From: Chytridium lagenaria
Taxonomy: Eukaryota; Chytridiomycota; Chytridiomycetes; Chytridiales; Chytridiaceae
Length of the DNA: 64,000 nucleotides
Direction: 5' to 3'
Assembly: GCA_025449115.1 (NCBI GenBank)
Contig: JAHLKC010000005.1
Span: 248,001 to 312,000 of the forward strand
The notes beneath the pieces were generated by a model. It had not been told where the DNA came from. It saw nothing but the letters and a program-made list of their open reading frames with translations, and searched no databases. Positions 1 to 11,600 of the stretch are shown here, piece after piece (positions within the stretch are counted from its first letter, which is position 1; each line of letters begins with the position of its first letter). The translations under genes and the position numbers were made by a program.

Positions 1-677
1 TCTTCTTGTTCTTTCATCCTTCTTCTTGTCACCTTCTTCTTGCCCCACGTTTCTTGACGTCCTTCTGCTTGTCATTTTTCTTGCTGTACGGTTACCACGG
101 AGGTTCACGGTCGTTGTTTGCGGGGTTGACCTTTAAGCAGCCTAAAAAAAAATAGTTCGTTTAATACGATAAATAAGGGAATGAAGCTTACCAGCAGACG
201 CATAGATAGCTTCAATGGTGGGGTTGCGGCAACCTTCCCGCAAATGTTCTCGTGAGAGTTCTTCATGTAGAATTTCTGGTCACGACCGCAGTTGTATCTG
301 CAAATACAAGAGATGAGGAACCTAACTTGTAATGCATACCAGTATAACTCACCCATGAAATCCACGGATATCCCAGATCGCGTCATAAGCAAGACGTCCA
401 TCTTTCCTATAGCAAGGCATTAATAAGATATAAAAGAAGTGGGAGTGTTTTAAACTCCTTACTTGCTGCAAGCGTCTTTCACAACTTTGGGGAGATCACA
501 GGTGTCGAATCTTGTGAACCAGGTTCTGTATCTAATACCCCTCGTACAGCTTGTGGTGGTATTGGTAGAGGCGGTGACGGAGTTCCTGACGGTTCTCTTT
601 TTCTGGGCTTCGACCTGGACCGCGGTGAGGGAGAGCACCACCACGAGGGCAGCGAGGAGGACGTGGAGGAGACGCAT
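1..677 (-). CDS. Secreted six-cysteine protein with lysine-rich tail, copy A (partial at window edge)
   Basis: The start ATG at 677 opens a clear signal peptide: about 24 residues, with a hydrophobic core of Leu/Ala/Val ending in VEAQ. Exons read as 677-463, 406-353, 297-192 and 141 to beyond the window edge, all with GT/AG borders. The mature part has the family pattern CTRGIRYRTW, then FDTCD, then DAC, then KDGRLAYDAIWD, then NCGRDQ, then ENIC, then a last Cys after IEAIYASAG. The tail after the last exon border turns lysine-rich and runs off the left edge. Two one-base shifts are needed, one near 230 in exon 3 and one in the tail. The same domain and intron positions recur in copies B to E. 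Function is unknown; secretion is inferred from the signal peptide. Confidence 0.7.
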
Positions 678-1274
678 GTTATTGTCGCTCTACTTGAGCA
701 GTGTGTGATGAGGGACGAAGGCGAAGTGAAGTGCGATGGTCTCTCTCAAGATGAAAGAAGAGCAGCTTTCCTGCCTTTTGAGTTGAAAAGACTTTCTTTT
801 GATTGTTTCCTGACGGAATGATGAATGCAAGGAAGGTTCAGCTGTGACCCAGAATTCTGTCTGCGAGACACAATAATTTTTAGGTAAAAGACAACCCGAA
901 ATTGTCAGGAATCCAAACCAAGCCAAACCCAGTCTTTTCGGGTTGAGGAAAATGAGGTCTCATCAACAGCCAAACAGGCATTTTTGTGAATGAACGATGG
1001 TGTTTACTTTGATAGAAATTTGATTAATAAATAAATATTCGCTGCGTGTTCAAATGCGCGCAAGTTTATCGCGGAGAAAACAGGTATTTTATTGAAGACG
1101 TTAATAAAAATAGATTTAAAAATACAACAAAAAGTAATAATATGTAAAGTATCGGTCATTCGGTTGACAAAAGTTTAAAGCAACTCATGTAAAAAACGAA
1201 ACATCACGATACGCCCAAGAAAAAATGAGGGATGCGTTATGTAGTAGTGAATCCGTGATTATTGAAATAATCGT
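678..1274. other. Intergenic: upstream of copy A, downstream of copy B
   Basis: No gene is supported here. The right part (about 1000-1274) is AT-rich 3' flank of copy B and carries the conserved downstream element at 1201-1241. The left part must hold the promoter of copy A; I see no clear TATA box close to its ATG. Confidence 0.5.
1201..1241 (-). promoter_or_regulatory. Conserved element downstream of copy B stop codon
   Basis: Read on the plus strand the block begins CATCACGATACGC, continues through GAAAAAATGAGGG and ends TGCGTTATG. It lies about 35-75 bp after the stop codon of copy B. Near-identical blocks follow the stop codons of copy C (3343-3383) and copy D (6033-6074). On the transcribed strand ACGC and GCGT can pair around a loop containing TTTTTT. 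It is probably a 3' UTR or 3'-end-formation element; its role is inferred only from conservation. Confidence 0.5.
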
Positions 1275-2893
1275 TTAATCATCGTCCTCTGCCTTCTTAG
1301 CAGCCTTCTTCTTTGCGGCCTTCGGCTTCTTCTCATCATCCTCATCGTCCTTCTCCTTCTTCTCTTCCTTCTTAGCCCCCTTCTTCGGTTTCTTCTTTTC
1401 ATCATCATCCTCATCATCAACCTTCTTGGACCCTGACTTCTTCTTGGGTGCGACCTTCTTCTTTGCAGTCTTCTTGGGTGATTTGCCAGCGGGAGCTTTC
1501 TTCTTGTCAGCTTTCTTGGGCTTGTCCTCCTCGTCGTCGTCGTTGTCCTTCTTCTTGGTGATTCCCAGCGGGAGCTTTCTTCTTGTCAGCTTTCTTGGGC
1601 TTGTCCTCCTCGTCGTCGTCGTTGTCCTTCTTCTTTGCCACGGGTTTTTTCTCGACCTTGTTTGCCGTAACTTTGCCCTCCTCCTTCTCTCCCTTCTTTG
1701 AATCCTTTTCATCATCATCGCCATCTTCACCCTTCTTAGACCCTAACTTTTTCTTGGGTACGACCTTCTTCTTTGCAGTCTTCTTGGGTGATTTTCCAGC
1801 GGGAGCTTTCTTCTTTTCAGCTTTCTTGGGCTTGTCCTCCTCGTCGTCGTCGTTGTCCTTCTTCTTGGGTGATTTCCCAGCGGGAGCTTTCTTCTTGTCA
1901 GCTTTCTTGGGCTTGTCCTCCTCGTCGTCGTCGTTGTCCTTCTTCTTTGCCACGGGTTTTTTCTCGACCTTGTTTGCCTTAACTTTGCCCTCCTCCTTCT
2001 CTCCCTTCTTCGACTCCTTTTCATCATCGTCATCATCAGCAACCTTCTTCTTTTCACTCTTCTTGTCCTTGAGTCCCTTTCCAGCTGGGGCATTCTTAAT
2101 CTTCTTGGGCTTGTCGTCATTGTCGTCATCGTCGTCCTTAGCCACGGGTTTGTTGTCGAACTTCTTCACACCGTTCCTCATAGACCTTTTGCTGCCGGAG
2201 ACACGCCTGGGGCCTGCATTGGCGCTACATTCTACGTGTGGTGTTAGTACCTATTTCTAATCGAGTGATTGTGATAATATTAAAGGACAAGTATTTACTT
2301 GCAGCCGTGTAGAGACTGGTCACAGAACTCTTGACATTTTGGCAAAAGTTCGGAGGTACTTTGGCGTCACGTTTGCATACGTATCTGGAGCGATATTCGT
2401 TAGAATATTGTAACTTAATTCGTATTGAAACCGGCACATCTCAGGATTATAAGAGGGGAGGTGGGCCCAAAGAAGCAAACTCTCTAAGATAAGCTTACCC
2501 GTAATTCTTTCTGTTGTTAAAACCATCTGATAGGCCAAAGCATTTTTGCCCCTTTTTCGTGTAGTTAATATAAAACATTGTAAGAGAAAAAAGAAATATA
2601 TAGGAGAAACTGGGGATCTTTTCTATTTAACATCATGCAAACTCATTTTAACCTCGAACTGAGATCCCCAACCCCTTTCCCTTCCATAACATCAAAATAA
2701 CTTACTGCTTGCAGGCTTTGGTAACCTCTGACGGCATATCGCATACATCGTAGCGAAGAAATTTATCTCCATCTTTAATACCGACCCTGGTTCCCCTCCG
2801 GCAGTTTGCACCTGTGTCAAAGATTTTTGCGCCGACAAGACTGACGGACAGCACGAGCACTAAGAGTGCAGCGAGGTCGTGTATGGATCGCAT
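1275..2893 (-). CDS. Secreted six-cysteine protein with Lys/Asp-rich repeats, copy B
   Basis: The start at 2893 gives a signal peptide (MRSIHDLAALLVLVLSVSLVGA). Exon 1 ends near 2704 after CRRGTRV, RYDVCD and KAC. A short exon near 2550-2505 carries the ALAYQM segment. Exon 3 (about 2300) carries YVCKRD, NFC and SLYTAA, and exon 4 runs 231-1275 on the 2 kb side (from 2231 down), starting at KCSANAG. The rest is a charged, disordered tail: at least three repeats of about 30 residues with KKKDNDDDEEDKPKKADKKK followed by APAGKSPKK, plus linkers such as KKGEKEEGKVKANKVEKKP. The final residues are KKAEDDD. A two-base deletion near 1560, relative to the neighbouring repeat copies, shifts the frame; reading across it restores the repeat to the stop at 1275. 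The mixed Lys/Asp composition makes a polyampholyte. No known family is recognised. Confidence 0.7.
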
Positions 2894-3414
2894 GACGATG
2901 CTGATGTGGGGGTTGTCGACGACAATGCCAATGTTGTGTGAGTAAATAAAATATTATGTTTAAGATGGTGGTTGATTCAGCCGTCCCCAAGAAGCAAATG
3001 CTTTGAGTCAGACTCTTATTAACTTGAAAGACACAGGGATTGTCAGATTACTTGACAATACTTGTTTTAAGCTGCGCTTTTAGTTTTGTGGACATATAAA
3101 CAAATAATCCATTTTCAGAGATATTCATTAATATTTACGAAGGACATAACTAACAGAAACAGAAAATGCTCAGAGTACCAGTTTATTAAAGATTAACCTT
3201 ACAAAATATGTTGATTAAAGGGTTTAGTTGTTAAAAAACAAAACAAGACAAAAAACCTCTTTTATAATACGAAAAGACAAGACGAGTAAAGTACAATCAT
3301 CGGGTTACAACGATCTCGAAGAAATAAAACCATGAAAAAGAAACATCACGATGACGCGTAAGAAAAAATGAGGGGTACGTTAAGTGTTAATAGACCCGTG
3401 AGTACGACAATCGT
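2894..3414. other. Intergenic: upstream of copy B, downstream of copy C
   Basis: AT-rich, with no gene. It contains the conserved downstream element of copy C at 3343-3383 and must include the copy B promoter. I see no other structure. Confidence 0.5.
3343..3383 (-). promoter_or_regulatory. Conserved element downstream of copy C stop codon
   Basis: The plus-strand block starts CATCACGATGACGCG, then GAAAAAATGAGGGG, then TACGTTAA. It is the counterpart of the blocks at 1201-1241 and 6033-6074 and sits at a similar distance (about 30-70 bp) from the stop codon at 3415. The pairing arms are ACG and CGT. Confidence 0.5.
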
Positions 3415-5476
3415 TTAATCATCGTCCTCTGCCTTTTTAGCAACCTTCTTCGTAGCGGCCGCGGGCTTCTTCTCATCATCCTCATCCTCCTTCTCCTTCT
3501 TCTCTTCCTTCTTCGCCCCCTTCTTCTCTCCCTTCTTCGCTTCCTTCTTTTCATCATCGTCATCATCATCACCCTTCTTAGATTCTGACGTCTTCTTGGG
3601 TAACTTTCCAGCAGGGGACGTTTCGATATCGGTGGAACTCCCGGCACTGTTCTTCCTAGTGACAGACTTCATCGCCAGTCTCCCCCCTCCTTTTGCATAA
3701 GTAATGAGCCTGCGTTGCAAAAACCTCATCTCATCTTCAAGCTCTTGAAGACGGCTACTAGCAGTCTCTAACTTTATCTTGTCGCTATCTCTGCCAGTCC
3801 TTGCGAACAAGATTGTAAAGGCGTTGACTTGAATCTTTGCCTTGTCCAACTCTACCTTCAGCTTCAGAATCCTCTTACGGAGCTTAAAAATATTCTTGCT
3901 GGGCCGCGTTGTCGGGTGTTGATTTGGTCGAACGTTGGGAGGTCGATTGGCCCGGTTAAGAGGGGACGTTTCGATATCGGTGGAACTCCCGGCACTGTCC
4001 TCCTTAGCGACAGAATTCGTCGCCATGGTCCACCCTCCTCCCGTGATTGCACCTATGAGACTTTTTTTCAACTCATCCAGCTTTGCTGTGAGTTTTTCAA
4101 GACGAGTACGACGTTTTCTTAACTTAAATTCGGCGTAAGATTTAATCGAAGGATCGGCATTGAGTGCAATGATTTCGAGTGCCTTGATCTGACGCTTTAT
4201 ATCGTATACTCACTAATTCCGAACCTTTTTTACATGCGTTTACGGAGCCTTTTTTACACCGAGTTGCTGCCACCAGTTGGACGCTTAGTTGACGGAACAG
4301 ATTCGCGCCAATTCGTTTCGGACCATTCGTTTGACCGGCTGGTTAAGAGGGGACGTTTCGATATCCGTAGAGCTTCCGGCACGTTCTTCCTCGTGACAGA
4401 CTTCGTCCCCGCGGCCCACCCTGCCATGACTGCCTGTGCGAAACTTTTTTTCAACACCTCCAGCTCTTTTGTGAGCCCTTGAATATGAAGACGAAGAAGT
4501 TTAATTCTCATTAAGGCGTTCAATCTGATCGAAGGATAGGTCTCTGCCCTGATTTTTTGTTCCTCGATTTGACGGTTCTTCCCGTCTATCTGTTTCCGAA
4601 CCTTTTCCATGCTTTTACGGAGCCCATTTATACGAGGTGTTGCCAGAGTACCTGGACGCTTGTTGACGGCACGATTCGCGCCATTCGTTCGACCGGCCTG
4701 GTTAAGAGGAGACGTTTCGATATCGGTAGAGCTTCCGGCACCGTTGGCCTTTGAGCAAGCTATGACCAGAGTGTTAGGAGTTTTGGTAGAATGTAATAAA
4801 AGTAAAACCAAAATAGGTTGATGAATGTAAAATATTTACAAGAAAAATAGCTTACCGACTGCTTCGTAAAGTTTCCGTCACATTGGACTTTCCATTGACG
4901 ACGGTGCAGATGGTTTCCCAGCTGTTGCCGCGGAAGCGGAATTGGCGATGGCCGCAAACATATCTGTCGATGGTTGTTTAGAATCATTTAAACATATTTT
5001 TATAGTGAAACGAGGACAAGAGTACTACGCTTTTTCATAAAGCTTAAACCCTTTAACTTTGCTAAAGAAACTTACCCGTATCTCCTGTGGTTGTCCCAAA
5101 TCAAGTCATAGCCAGGCGGGCGTCAGCTCTTTGTCATTAAGGTTAAAACAAAATCATGTTAGAACTAATATCGTTAAAGGTTCAAGTTCTCTCGAACGTT
5201 ATGCAACGCGCCTAATGATAAGCACGTGCACACACAACGAAAAACCACCCCCTTAACATCTCAATCGCGCTCATAGAATCAAAACACTTACTTGCTGCAG
5301 GCTTTGAAGACCTCCAAGGGTAAATCGCAAACATCGTAGCGAGCTTCCCAAGACCTAGCCATAGTTCCCCGCTGGCAGTTTGAACCTACGCCAAAGACGA
5401 TTTTTGAGGCCACCGTGGCAAGGCTGACGGAGAGCACGAGCACCAGGAGTGCAGCGAGGTGATGTATGGATCGCAT
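3415..5476 (-). CDS. Secreted six-cysteine protein with coiled-coil and Lys/Asp-rich tail, copy C
   Basis: The signal peptide starts at 5476 (MRSIHHLAALLVLVLSVSLA) and is almost identical to copy D. Exon 1 has CQRGT, RYDVCD and KAC. Exon 2 (about 5140-5092) encodes the LAYDLIWDN segment but lacks one C relative to copy D, so it is shifted. Exon 3 (about 4960-4855) has YVCGHRQFRFRGNSWETIC. Exon 4 starts at 4759 with CSKANGAGS. The tail differs from copies B and D: a module made of GAGSSTDIETSPLN plus a basic alpha-helical, coiled-coil-like stretch (LRKSMEKVRKQIDGKNRQIE, LKVELDKAKIQ, LQELEDEMRFLQRR) recurs about every 370 bp. It ends in the shared KKAEDDD-type tail. Several one-base shifts interrupt exon 4 (for example near 4350 and 4230). 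Function unknown. Confidence 0.65.
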
Positions 5477-6104
5477 GATGCGCGATACTGATGAAAAAAA
5501 ATATGCTGTAGCTTATCGATCGCCGCGCCTTTTGCCGTGTAGGTGTGAGGGTCAGATGCAGACTGATACCGCGTTCGAGCAAAGGCTGGACAGGTTGAAT
5601 CATTAGAAGACACGGAAGTTGTCAGATTCCTGTGCGACAAATGTTTTGCTGTGTATATCGGTACGCTGGTATATTTCTAAAAAAGGTGTTTATGCCTACG
5701 TTAAAGAGCAATCTCGTTGTCGAGGAAAAAGGGTCATCCAAAGGGCAAGCTCTCAATCATTTGTTGCGTTCTCCTATAAAGCCTTCAACGGCAGTCTTTA
5801 TTTCTAAAGACACTTCTGATGTGAGTCAATACCTTTATGGCCTTTTAAAAAGTAACTTCAGTTAACATAAATATTCATAGTACCATTGTAATTGCTAGGA
5901 TAAAAAACATATTATTGGTCGGAGGGGTCAAATGATAAAACAAGCGTTCTGAAGGGAAAATAAGCAAGAAAATGAACAGAATAACCATCGGTTTACAAAA
6001 AAGTCTCTTAAAAGCACAATTATGAAAAAAGGACATCACGATAACGCTTTGGAAAAAATGAGGGGTGCGTTATGAAGTTAAACCCAAAACATAAAGGTTT
6101 CTAA
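5477..6104. other. Intergenic: upstream of copy C, downstream of copy D
   Basis: No gene is supported. Short open frames on the plus strand at 5619-5865 have no recognisable features. The conserved downstream element of copy D is at 6033-6074. Confidence 0.5.
6033..6074 (-). promoter_or_regulatory. Conserved element downstream of copy D stop codon
   Basis: Plus-strand CATCACGATAACGC, then GGAAAAAATGAGGGG, then TGCGTTATG. Here the arms TAACGC and GCGTTA are perfect inverted hexamers, giving the best stem-loop of the three copies. It lies about 30-70 bp past the stop at 6105. Confidence 0.5.
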
Positions 6105-7536
6105 TCATCGCTCTCTGCTCTTCTTAGCATCCTTCTTCTTGGACGCCCTTGGCTTTTTTCTCATCATCATCATCGTCCTTCTCCTTCTTCTCTTCCTTCT
6201 TAGCCCCCTTCTTCTCTCCCTTCTTCGCTTCCTTCTTTTCCTCGTCGTCACCATCTTCACCCTTAGTCGCATCCTTCTTCTTCTCAGTCTTCTTGGGTGC
6301 CTTTCCAGCGGGAGCCTTCTTCTTCTTGTCAGCCTTCTTGGGCTTGTCCTCCTCCTCGTCGTCATCGCCGCTCTTCTTTTTCGCAGCAACCACCTTCTTG
6401 CGACGGGTTTTTTCGCGGTCTTTTTCTTCTTCTCGGTCTTCTTTGCCACAGGCTTGCTTGCCTTCTTCTTCTCACCCTTCTTTCCTCTACAGCCTTCTTC
6501 TTCTCCTTCAATTTCTTTGCAGCAGCCTTCTTAACTTTCTGCATAAGCTTTTCATCTGCTTTCTAAGGTTTAACCATTTACGGGCCTTAGCAAGCGCTTT
6601 CTTGGCCGCATTACTGCCAGACTTTGCTCTCCTGATTTTGGCTTCCTTGAGCTTCTTCCGTGCTTCGGCCACCTTCTTGCTGAGCTCATCGTACTTTTTA
6701 CGGTCTGCGGGATTCATGTTTTTCTCGGCTGATTTGCGCATGTTGGCGGTACGGATAGCGCCACCCATCTGACGGGCTGCGGTGGTGGAATACGGTTTAT
6801 TGGTAGAGCCTGCAGCACCGTTGGCCTTTGAGCAAGCTATGTGACATATTAGAATCTTGCATGATGTTTTAAAGGAAAGATGTTGATGATGTACAAATAA
6901 CTTACAAACTGCTTCGTAAAGTTCTGTTACATTGGACAACTTTCCCTTCACGGTGGTGCAGATGGTCTCCCAGCTATTGCCGCGGTAGCGGAATTGGCGG
7001 CGGCCGCAAACATATCTGTCGATGGTTGTTTTAAGTAATCCAAACTTATTCTATGGTGAAACGGGACAAAAACTAAGAGGACGACGCTTTTTGATAAAGC
7101 TTAAGCTCCTATGCGAAAAGAGACTTACCCGTATCTCCGACGGTTGTCCCAAATCAGGTCATAGGCCAGACGCCTGTCAGTTCTTTTTTCGTAAAGGTTG
7201 AAGTACAAAGTCATGTTAGAGTTAAGTACCATTAGAGGAGAATCTAATGTTGAAGTTCCATTCAACGTCATGCAAAGCGCCTACTGCTAAGCACAAACAG
7301 GGAAAACTACCCCCTTAACGTTTCCCTCCCATAGAATCAAAAAAACTTACTTGTTGCAGGCTTTAGAAACTTCCAAGGGTACATCGCAAACATCGTAGCG
7401 AGCTTCCCAAGACCTGGCCATGGTTCCCCTCTGGCAGTTTGAACCTACGCCCAAAGACGATTTTTGAGGCCACCGTGGCAAGGCTGACGGAGAGCACGAG
7501 CACCAGGAGTGCAGCGAGGTGATGTATGGATCGCAT
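6105..7536 (-). CDS. Secreted six-cysteine protein with coiled-coil and Lys/Asp-rich tail, copy D
   Basis: The ATG at 7536 aligns with the start of copy C; an in-frame ATG at 7545 would add three residues. The signal peptide is near-identical to copy C. One extra G in a GGG run near 7450 shifts the frame relative to copy C, and removing it gives CQRGT and RYDVCD. Later exons encode RRLAYDLIWDNRRRYG (about 7175-7128), YVCGRRQFRYRGNSWETIC with VTELYEAVC (about 7018-6905), and from 6836 CSKANGAAGS. Next come a helical basic segment (DRKKYDELSKKVAEARKKLK), lysine-rich runs, and Lys/Asp blocks ending SRER. Copies C and D are recent duplicates over exons 1-3 with divergent tails. No known family recognised. 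Confidence 0.65.
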
Positions 7537-8691
7537 GATGCACAATGTTGATGAACTAAGCGGGGGAGGTTATCGACAGTGATGCCCGGCGGTGAGTGAT
7601 GTCGGCGTCTGGTATATAATATATAAAGTGTGATAGACACTTTAATTTTTCTTGGAATTGTCATATTTTCTGCGTGAGGCAAGCGATAATGCAGCCATGT
7701 GTTCTGTGAAGTGAAATAGTGCGTTGTAAATATGTGCATATGTGAAACGGGGTTTTAAATTCATTTATTTATTAGATTGTTAGCGTAATCCCAACTAGTT
7801 GTTGATGATGAATGCATGCAGCAGCAGTGGTGTTGTAAGTATACGAAAACAGAAACAAGCTGCATGCCCTCAATGGACAGCAAGCACTGTCTCGCGTGTC
7901 ATCATGGACGTGAGTAATACTCAAACGTACTTTAAAGTAATTTCCAGTGTACATGGATAGCACTTACCATAGTCAGTGTGTATCAATCAATCAATCAGGT
8001 ATTTATCTACATACAATTTCAAAAAGGACGTGTAAAAGTATAGGTACTCGAGGAGAGTGTCGTTCCTTCAACTTGTAAAGACACTTTTAGAAATAAACGA
8101 ATGCAGCCGCCCAAGAATTTAATGAAATTTGGACTTCAGATTTTCTACATAGAATTGTCACGAGTGAAATGAGAGTGAGACACATTTGTCCTTTTATTCC
8201 TCCTTTTGCCCTGCTCTCTGCTCTGCCCTGCCCTGGCTGAGGATATCAATTCCCATCGTGTCTCTCTTGCCTGCCTTCCTTACTACCTAAATACCTTTAT
8301 TGGATGGATGTCTCTTTAAAAAAATATTAAAATAATACTAGACGGTTTCTTTCCTCCATCCCCCATATCCTTTCCGTCGTCTTCCGTCTCCCATTCAGTC
8401 GTCGTCGTTCGTCGTCGTCGTCGATCATTCATTCATTCATACACCACATCCATCCATCCATCAACAACACTACACTCCTTCATCTGGTTGGCCTTTCAGA
8501 GTGGTGAGTTCTTATTCTCTATAGTCGTGTTCTACTACATTTCGTTTGTTTGGTGGTTGTCTACTTTGTCTGTCTTGCTGGAACACCACACTCATTCACC
8601 TTCTTCAAACAACTGCCACCGCCAATCACCTCATCTGGACCATCATCATCGTCATCACCGTGTACCATCATCAGACATCTGAGACTACAGA
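7537..8691. other. Divergent intergenic region between copies D and E
   Basis: 1.15 kb with no supported gene, presumably holding both promoters. Simple repeats occur at 7984-7996 (CAAT units) and at 8399-8462 (GTC, ATTC and ATCC units). A GT...AG pair at about 8501-8524 could be a short 5' UTR intron of gene E, but this is uncertain. Confidence 0.45.
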
Positions 8692-11600
8692 ATGAAGCCA
8701 TTCGCTTTATGGCTGGGCTTGGCCATTGCGGTCCTCGCCGTCTTCCTTTCCGGAAGCGTCGCAGCAGAACGAGCCGTAGCCCTCTCCAACTCCCCCCTCC
8801 GTGACTCTGACCTCGTCACCGACGCTGTCCTTTCAAAATCCGACCTTGTCGCCTCTGAACTCGCATCCGCCGACATCTCCTCCCTCCGTGCCGAAGCCGC
8901 CGCACCCAAGAAGAAGAAGAGCAAGGCTGAGAAGAAGGCCGAGAAGAAGAAGAAGAAGGCCGATAAGAAGAAAAGAAGAAGGCCAAGAAGGATAAGAAGA
9001 AGAAGGCGAAGAAGGACAAGAAGAAGAAGAAGAAGGCTGATAAGAAGAAGGCTAAGGCCATCATTCAGAAGGCTCTCAAGAGTTGAAGGACCTTCTGAGC
9101 AAGATGAAGGCGAACGCAAGAAGGCGGACTTTAAGAAGCTTCTGAAGAACCTTCGCAACAAGTACAAGAACAAGCTCTCTGCTAAGAAGTTCAAGAGCCT
9201 CATGAAGTCCATCCGCAAGCGTCTTCGAAAAGCCCAGAAAAAGTTGAAGGCCGCCAAGAAGTCAAAGAAAGGCAAGAAAGGATCCAAGAAGAACGCTAGC
9301 AAGAAGAAGGGCAAGAAGGGAAAGAAGGGCAAGGCTCCGAAGAAAGCGCCGTCCGTGCTTTCGGCAAAAAGCTCGCGAAGGGAAGAAAAGTGGTCTATGA
9401 AGGCTCTCATCGCTCGACTCCGCAAGCAGTTCGGATCTTTCCAAGAAGCAGTACAAGAAGATGGCCGCTCGTCTCCGTAAGCTGATCAAAAAACTTCGCA
9501 AGAAGGGCAAGAAGGGCAAGAAGGAAAGAAGGGCAAGGCCCCAAGAAAGCTGCTGTCCGTGCTTTCGGCAAGAAGCTTGCGAAGGGCAAGAAAAAGTGGA
9601 CGATGAAGGCTCTCATGCTCGACTCCGCAAGCGCAGTTCGGATCTTTCCAAGAAGCAGTACAAAAAGATGGCCGCTCGCCTCCGTAAGTTGATCAAAAAA
9701 CTTCGCAAGAAGGGCAAGAAGGGCAAGAAGGGAAAGAAGGGCAAGGCCCCAAGAAAGCTGCTGTCCGTGCTTTCGGCAAGAAGCTTGCGAAGGGCAAGAA
9801 AAAGTGGACGATGAAGGCTCTCATTGCTCGACTCCGCAAGCAGTTCGGATCTTTCCAAGAAGCAGTACAAAAAGATGGCCGCTCGTCTCCGTAAGCTGAT
9901 CAAAAAACTTCGCAAGAAGGGCAAGAAGGGAAAGAAGGGCAAGGCTCCAAGAAAGCTGCTGTCCGTGCTTTCGGCAAGAAGCTTGCGAAGGGCAAGAAAA
10001 AGTGGTCGATGAAGGCTCTCATGCCGACTCCGCAAGCGGTTCGCGGTCTTTCCAAGAAGCAGTACAGGAAGATGGCCACTCGTCTCCGTAAGCTTATCAG
10101 AAACTTCGCATGAAGGCCAAGAAGGCAAGAAGGGCAAGAAGGCAAGAAGGCCAAGAAGGCGAAGAAGGGAAAGAAGGGCAAGGCCCCAAGAAAGCCGCCG
10201 TCCGTGCTTTCGGCAAAAGCTTGCCAAGGGCAAGAAGAAGTGGTCGATGAAGGCTCTCATTGCTCGTCTCCGCAAGCGGTTCGCGGATCTTTCCAAGAAG
10301 CAGTACAGGAAGATGGCCGCTCGTCTCCGTAAGCTTATCAGAAAACTTCGCATGAAGGCCAAGAAGGGCAAGAAGGGCAAGAAGGTCAAGAAGGGCAAGA
10401 AACCCTCCAAAAAACAACGTCGTGCTATCGCCAAGCGTCTTGCTGACAGTTCGGTGAAGAAAATCTCCTTAAAGTCCATCATGTCTACTCCGCAAGAGGT
10501 TCCCCGGTCTCACGCGTCGTAGGTACCGCAGAATCGCCCGCAAGATCCGCGGCATGGCACGTCGCATCCGTCTCGCGAGGAAGGCCAAGAAGGCAGGCAA
10601 GAAGCTCAAGAAGGGTGCAAAGAAGGCAGGCAAGAAGATCAAGAAGAGCGCCAAGAAGGCTAGCAAGAAGGCTAAGAAGGGCCTTAAGAAGGCTAAGAAG
10701 GGGCTCAAGAAGGCTGGTAAGAAGATCAAGAAGGCTGGCAAGAAGGCCAAGAAGGCTCTTCAGGACCGTCGCGCGAAGCTTCGTGCGGCACTCAGGCACC
10801 TCGCTAAGAAGTACAGGAAGGGCCCCAAGGTCACCCTTGAGAACATCGTTGCGTTTTGAAAAAGAGAGTGCAGGGTCTTACAGAGCGTCAGTACAAGCGC
10901 CTTGCTCGTCGTATTCGTCGCAAGCTCGAGAAGATTCGTACCGCAAACCGCCGCAAGATCCGTATTATCCGTCGCAAGCTGCGTGGTGGCAGGAAGTTTG
11001 GACCTATCAGCGCCAAAGACAAGGCCATCATCCGTACCTTCCTCAAAGAACTTATGACTGGTAAATTTAAGGGCGTGAAGATCAATCTTTTGATGGTCAC
11101 ACGTGAACTCAGGAACCGTCTTCAATGGACCAGGAAGAGGACTAGGAGGATCGCGAGACGTATTGTGAGGAAGATTAAGAGGACTCTTAACAGGGCCGCT
11201 AGGAGGCAGAAGAGACTCAACAGGAGAAAGTCTGCTCTAAGGGCTGCCAGTACATCTACCTGTAAGAACGGAAAGAGCCTTACAACCTGGGGACGCAAGT
11301 ACAACGCCTGTGATGTTTCGTTGTCGCTGCCGGCGCGTGCAAGGGGTATGTTACAGTCTTTTAGCTAGTCTTTCAGCCTTAAAATCATACATCCTAAACT
11401 CGTTTTTTTTTGCAGTGATCTGAAGGACACCAAGCTCGCTCTCGACTCTTTCTACATGTCCGCTACCTCCCTCGGCTTCTCCTGCCCTGCTGATCGCAAA
11501 CCCGAACTCGCTAAAAGCATCTGCAAGAAAGTCGGTAAGGCCAGACTCGCCCTTAAGCAAGCCAGCATCAGCCCCGACAAGAACCCCAACGCTGTCACTC

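Noticed and set aside
1426..2260. Long plus-strand open frames (Phe/Leu/Ser-rich) opposite copy B
   Set aside because: They are complements of Lys/Asp repeat codons; the composition is explained by the minus-strand gene, which has the signal peptide and spliced cysteine domain.
9340..10480. Regular repeats considered as a CRISPR array
   Set aside because: Units are about 200 bp, entirely coding, without short conserved repeats and unique spacers; eukaryotic context.
9613..10482. 289-codon minus-strand frame opposite gene E (Leu/Phe/Arg-rich)
   Set aside because: Antisense shadow of the lysine repeats; no start context and its own internal repetition follows the 200-bp coding units.
8692..10850. 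Gene E N-terminal part as a histone H1-like chromatin protein
   Set aside because: The lysine/alanine composition is similar, but a clear signal peptide and the disulphide-type cysteine domains point to secretion.
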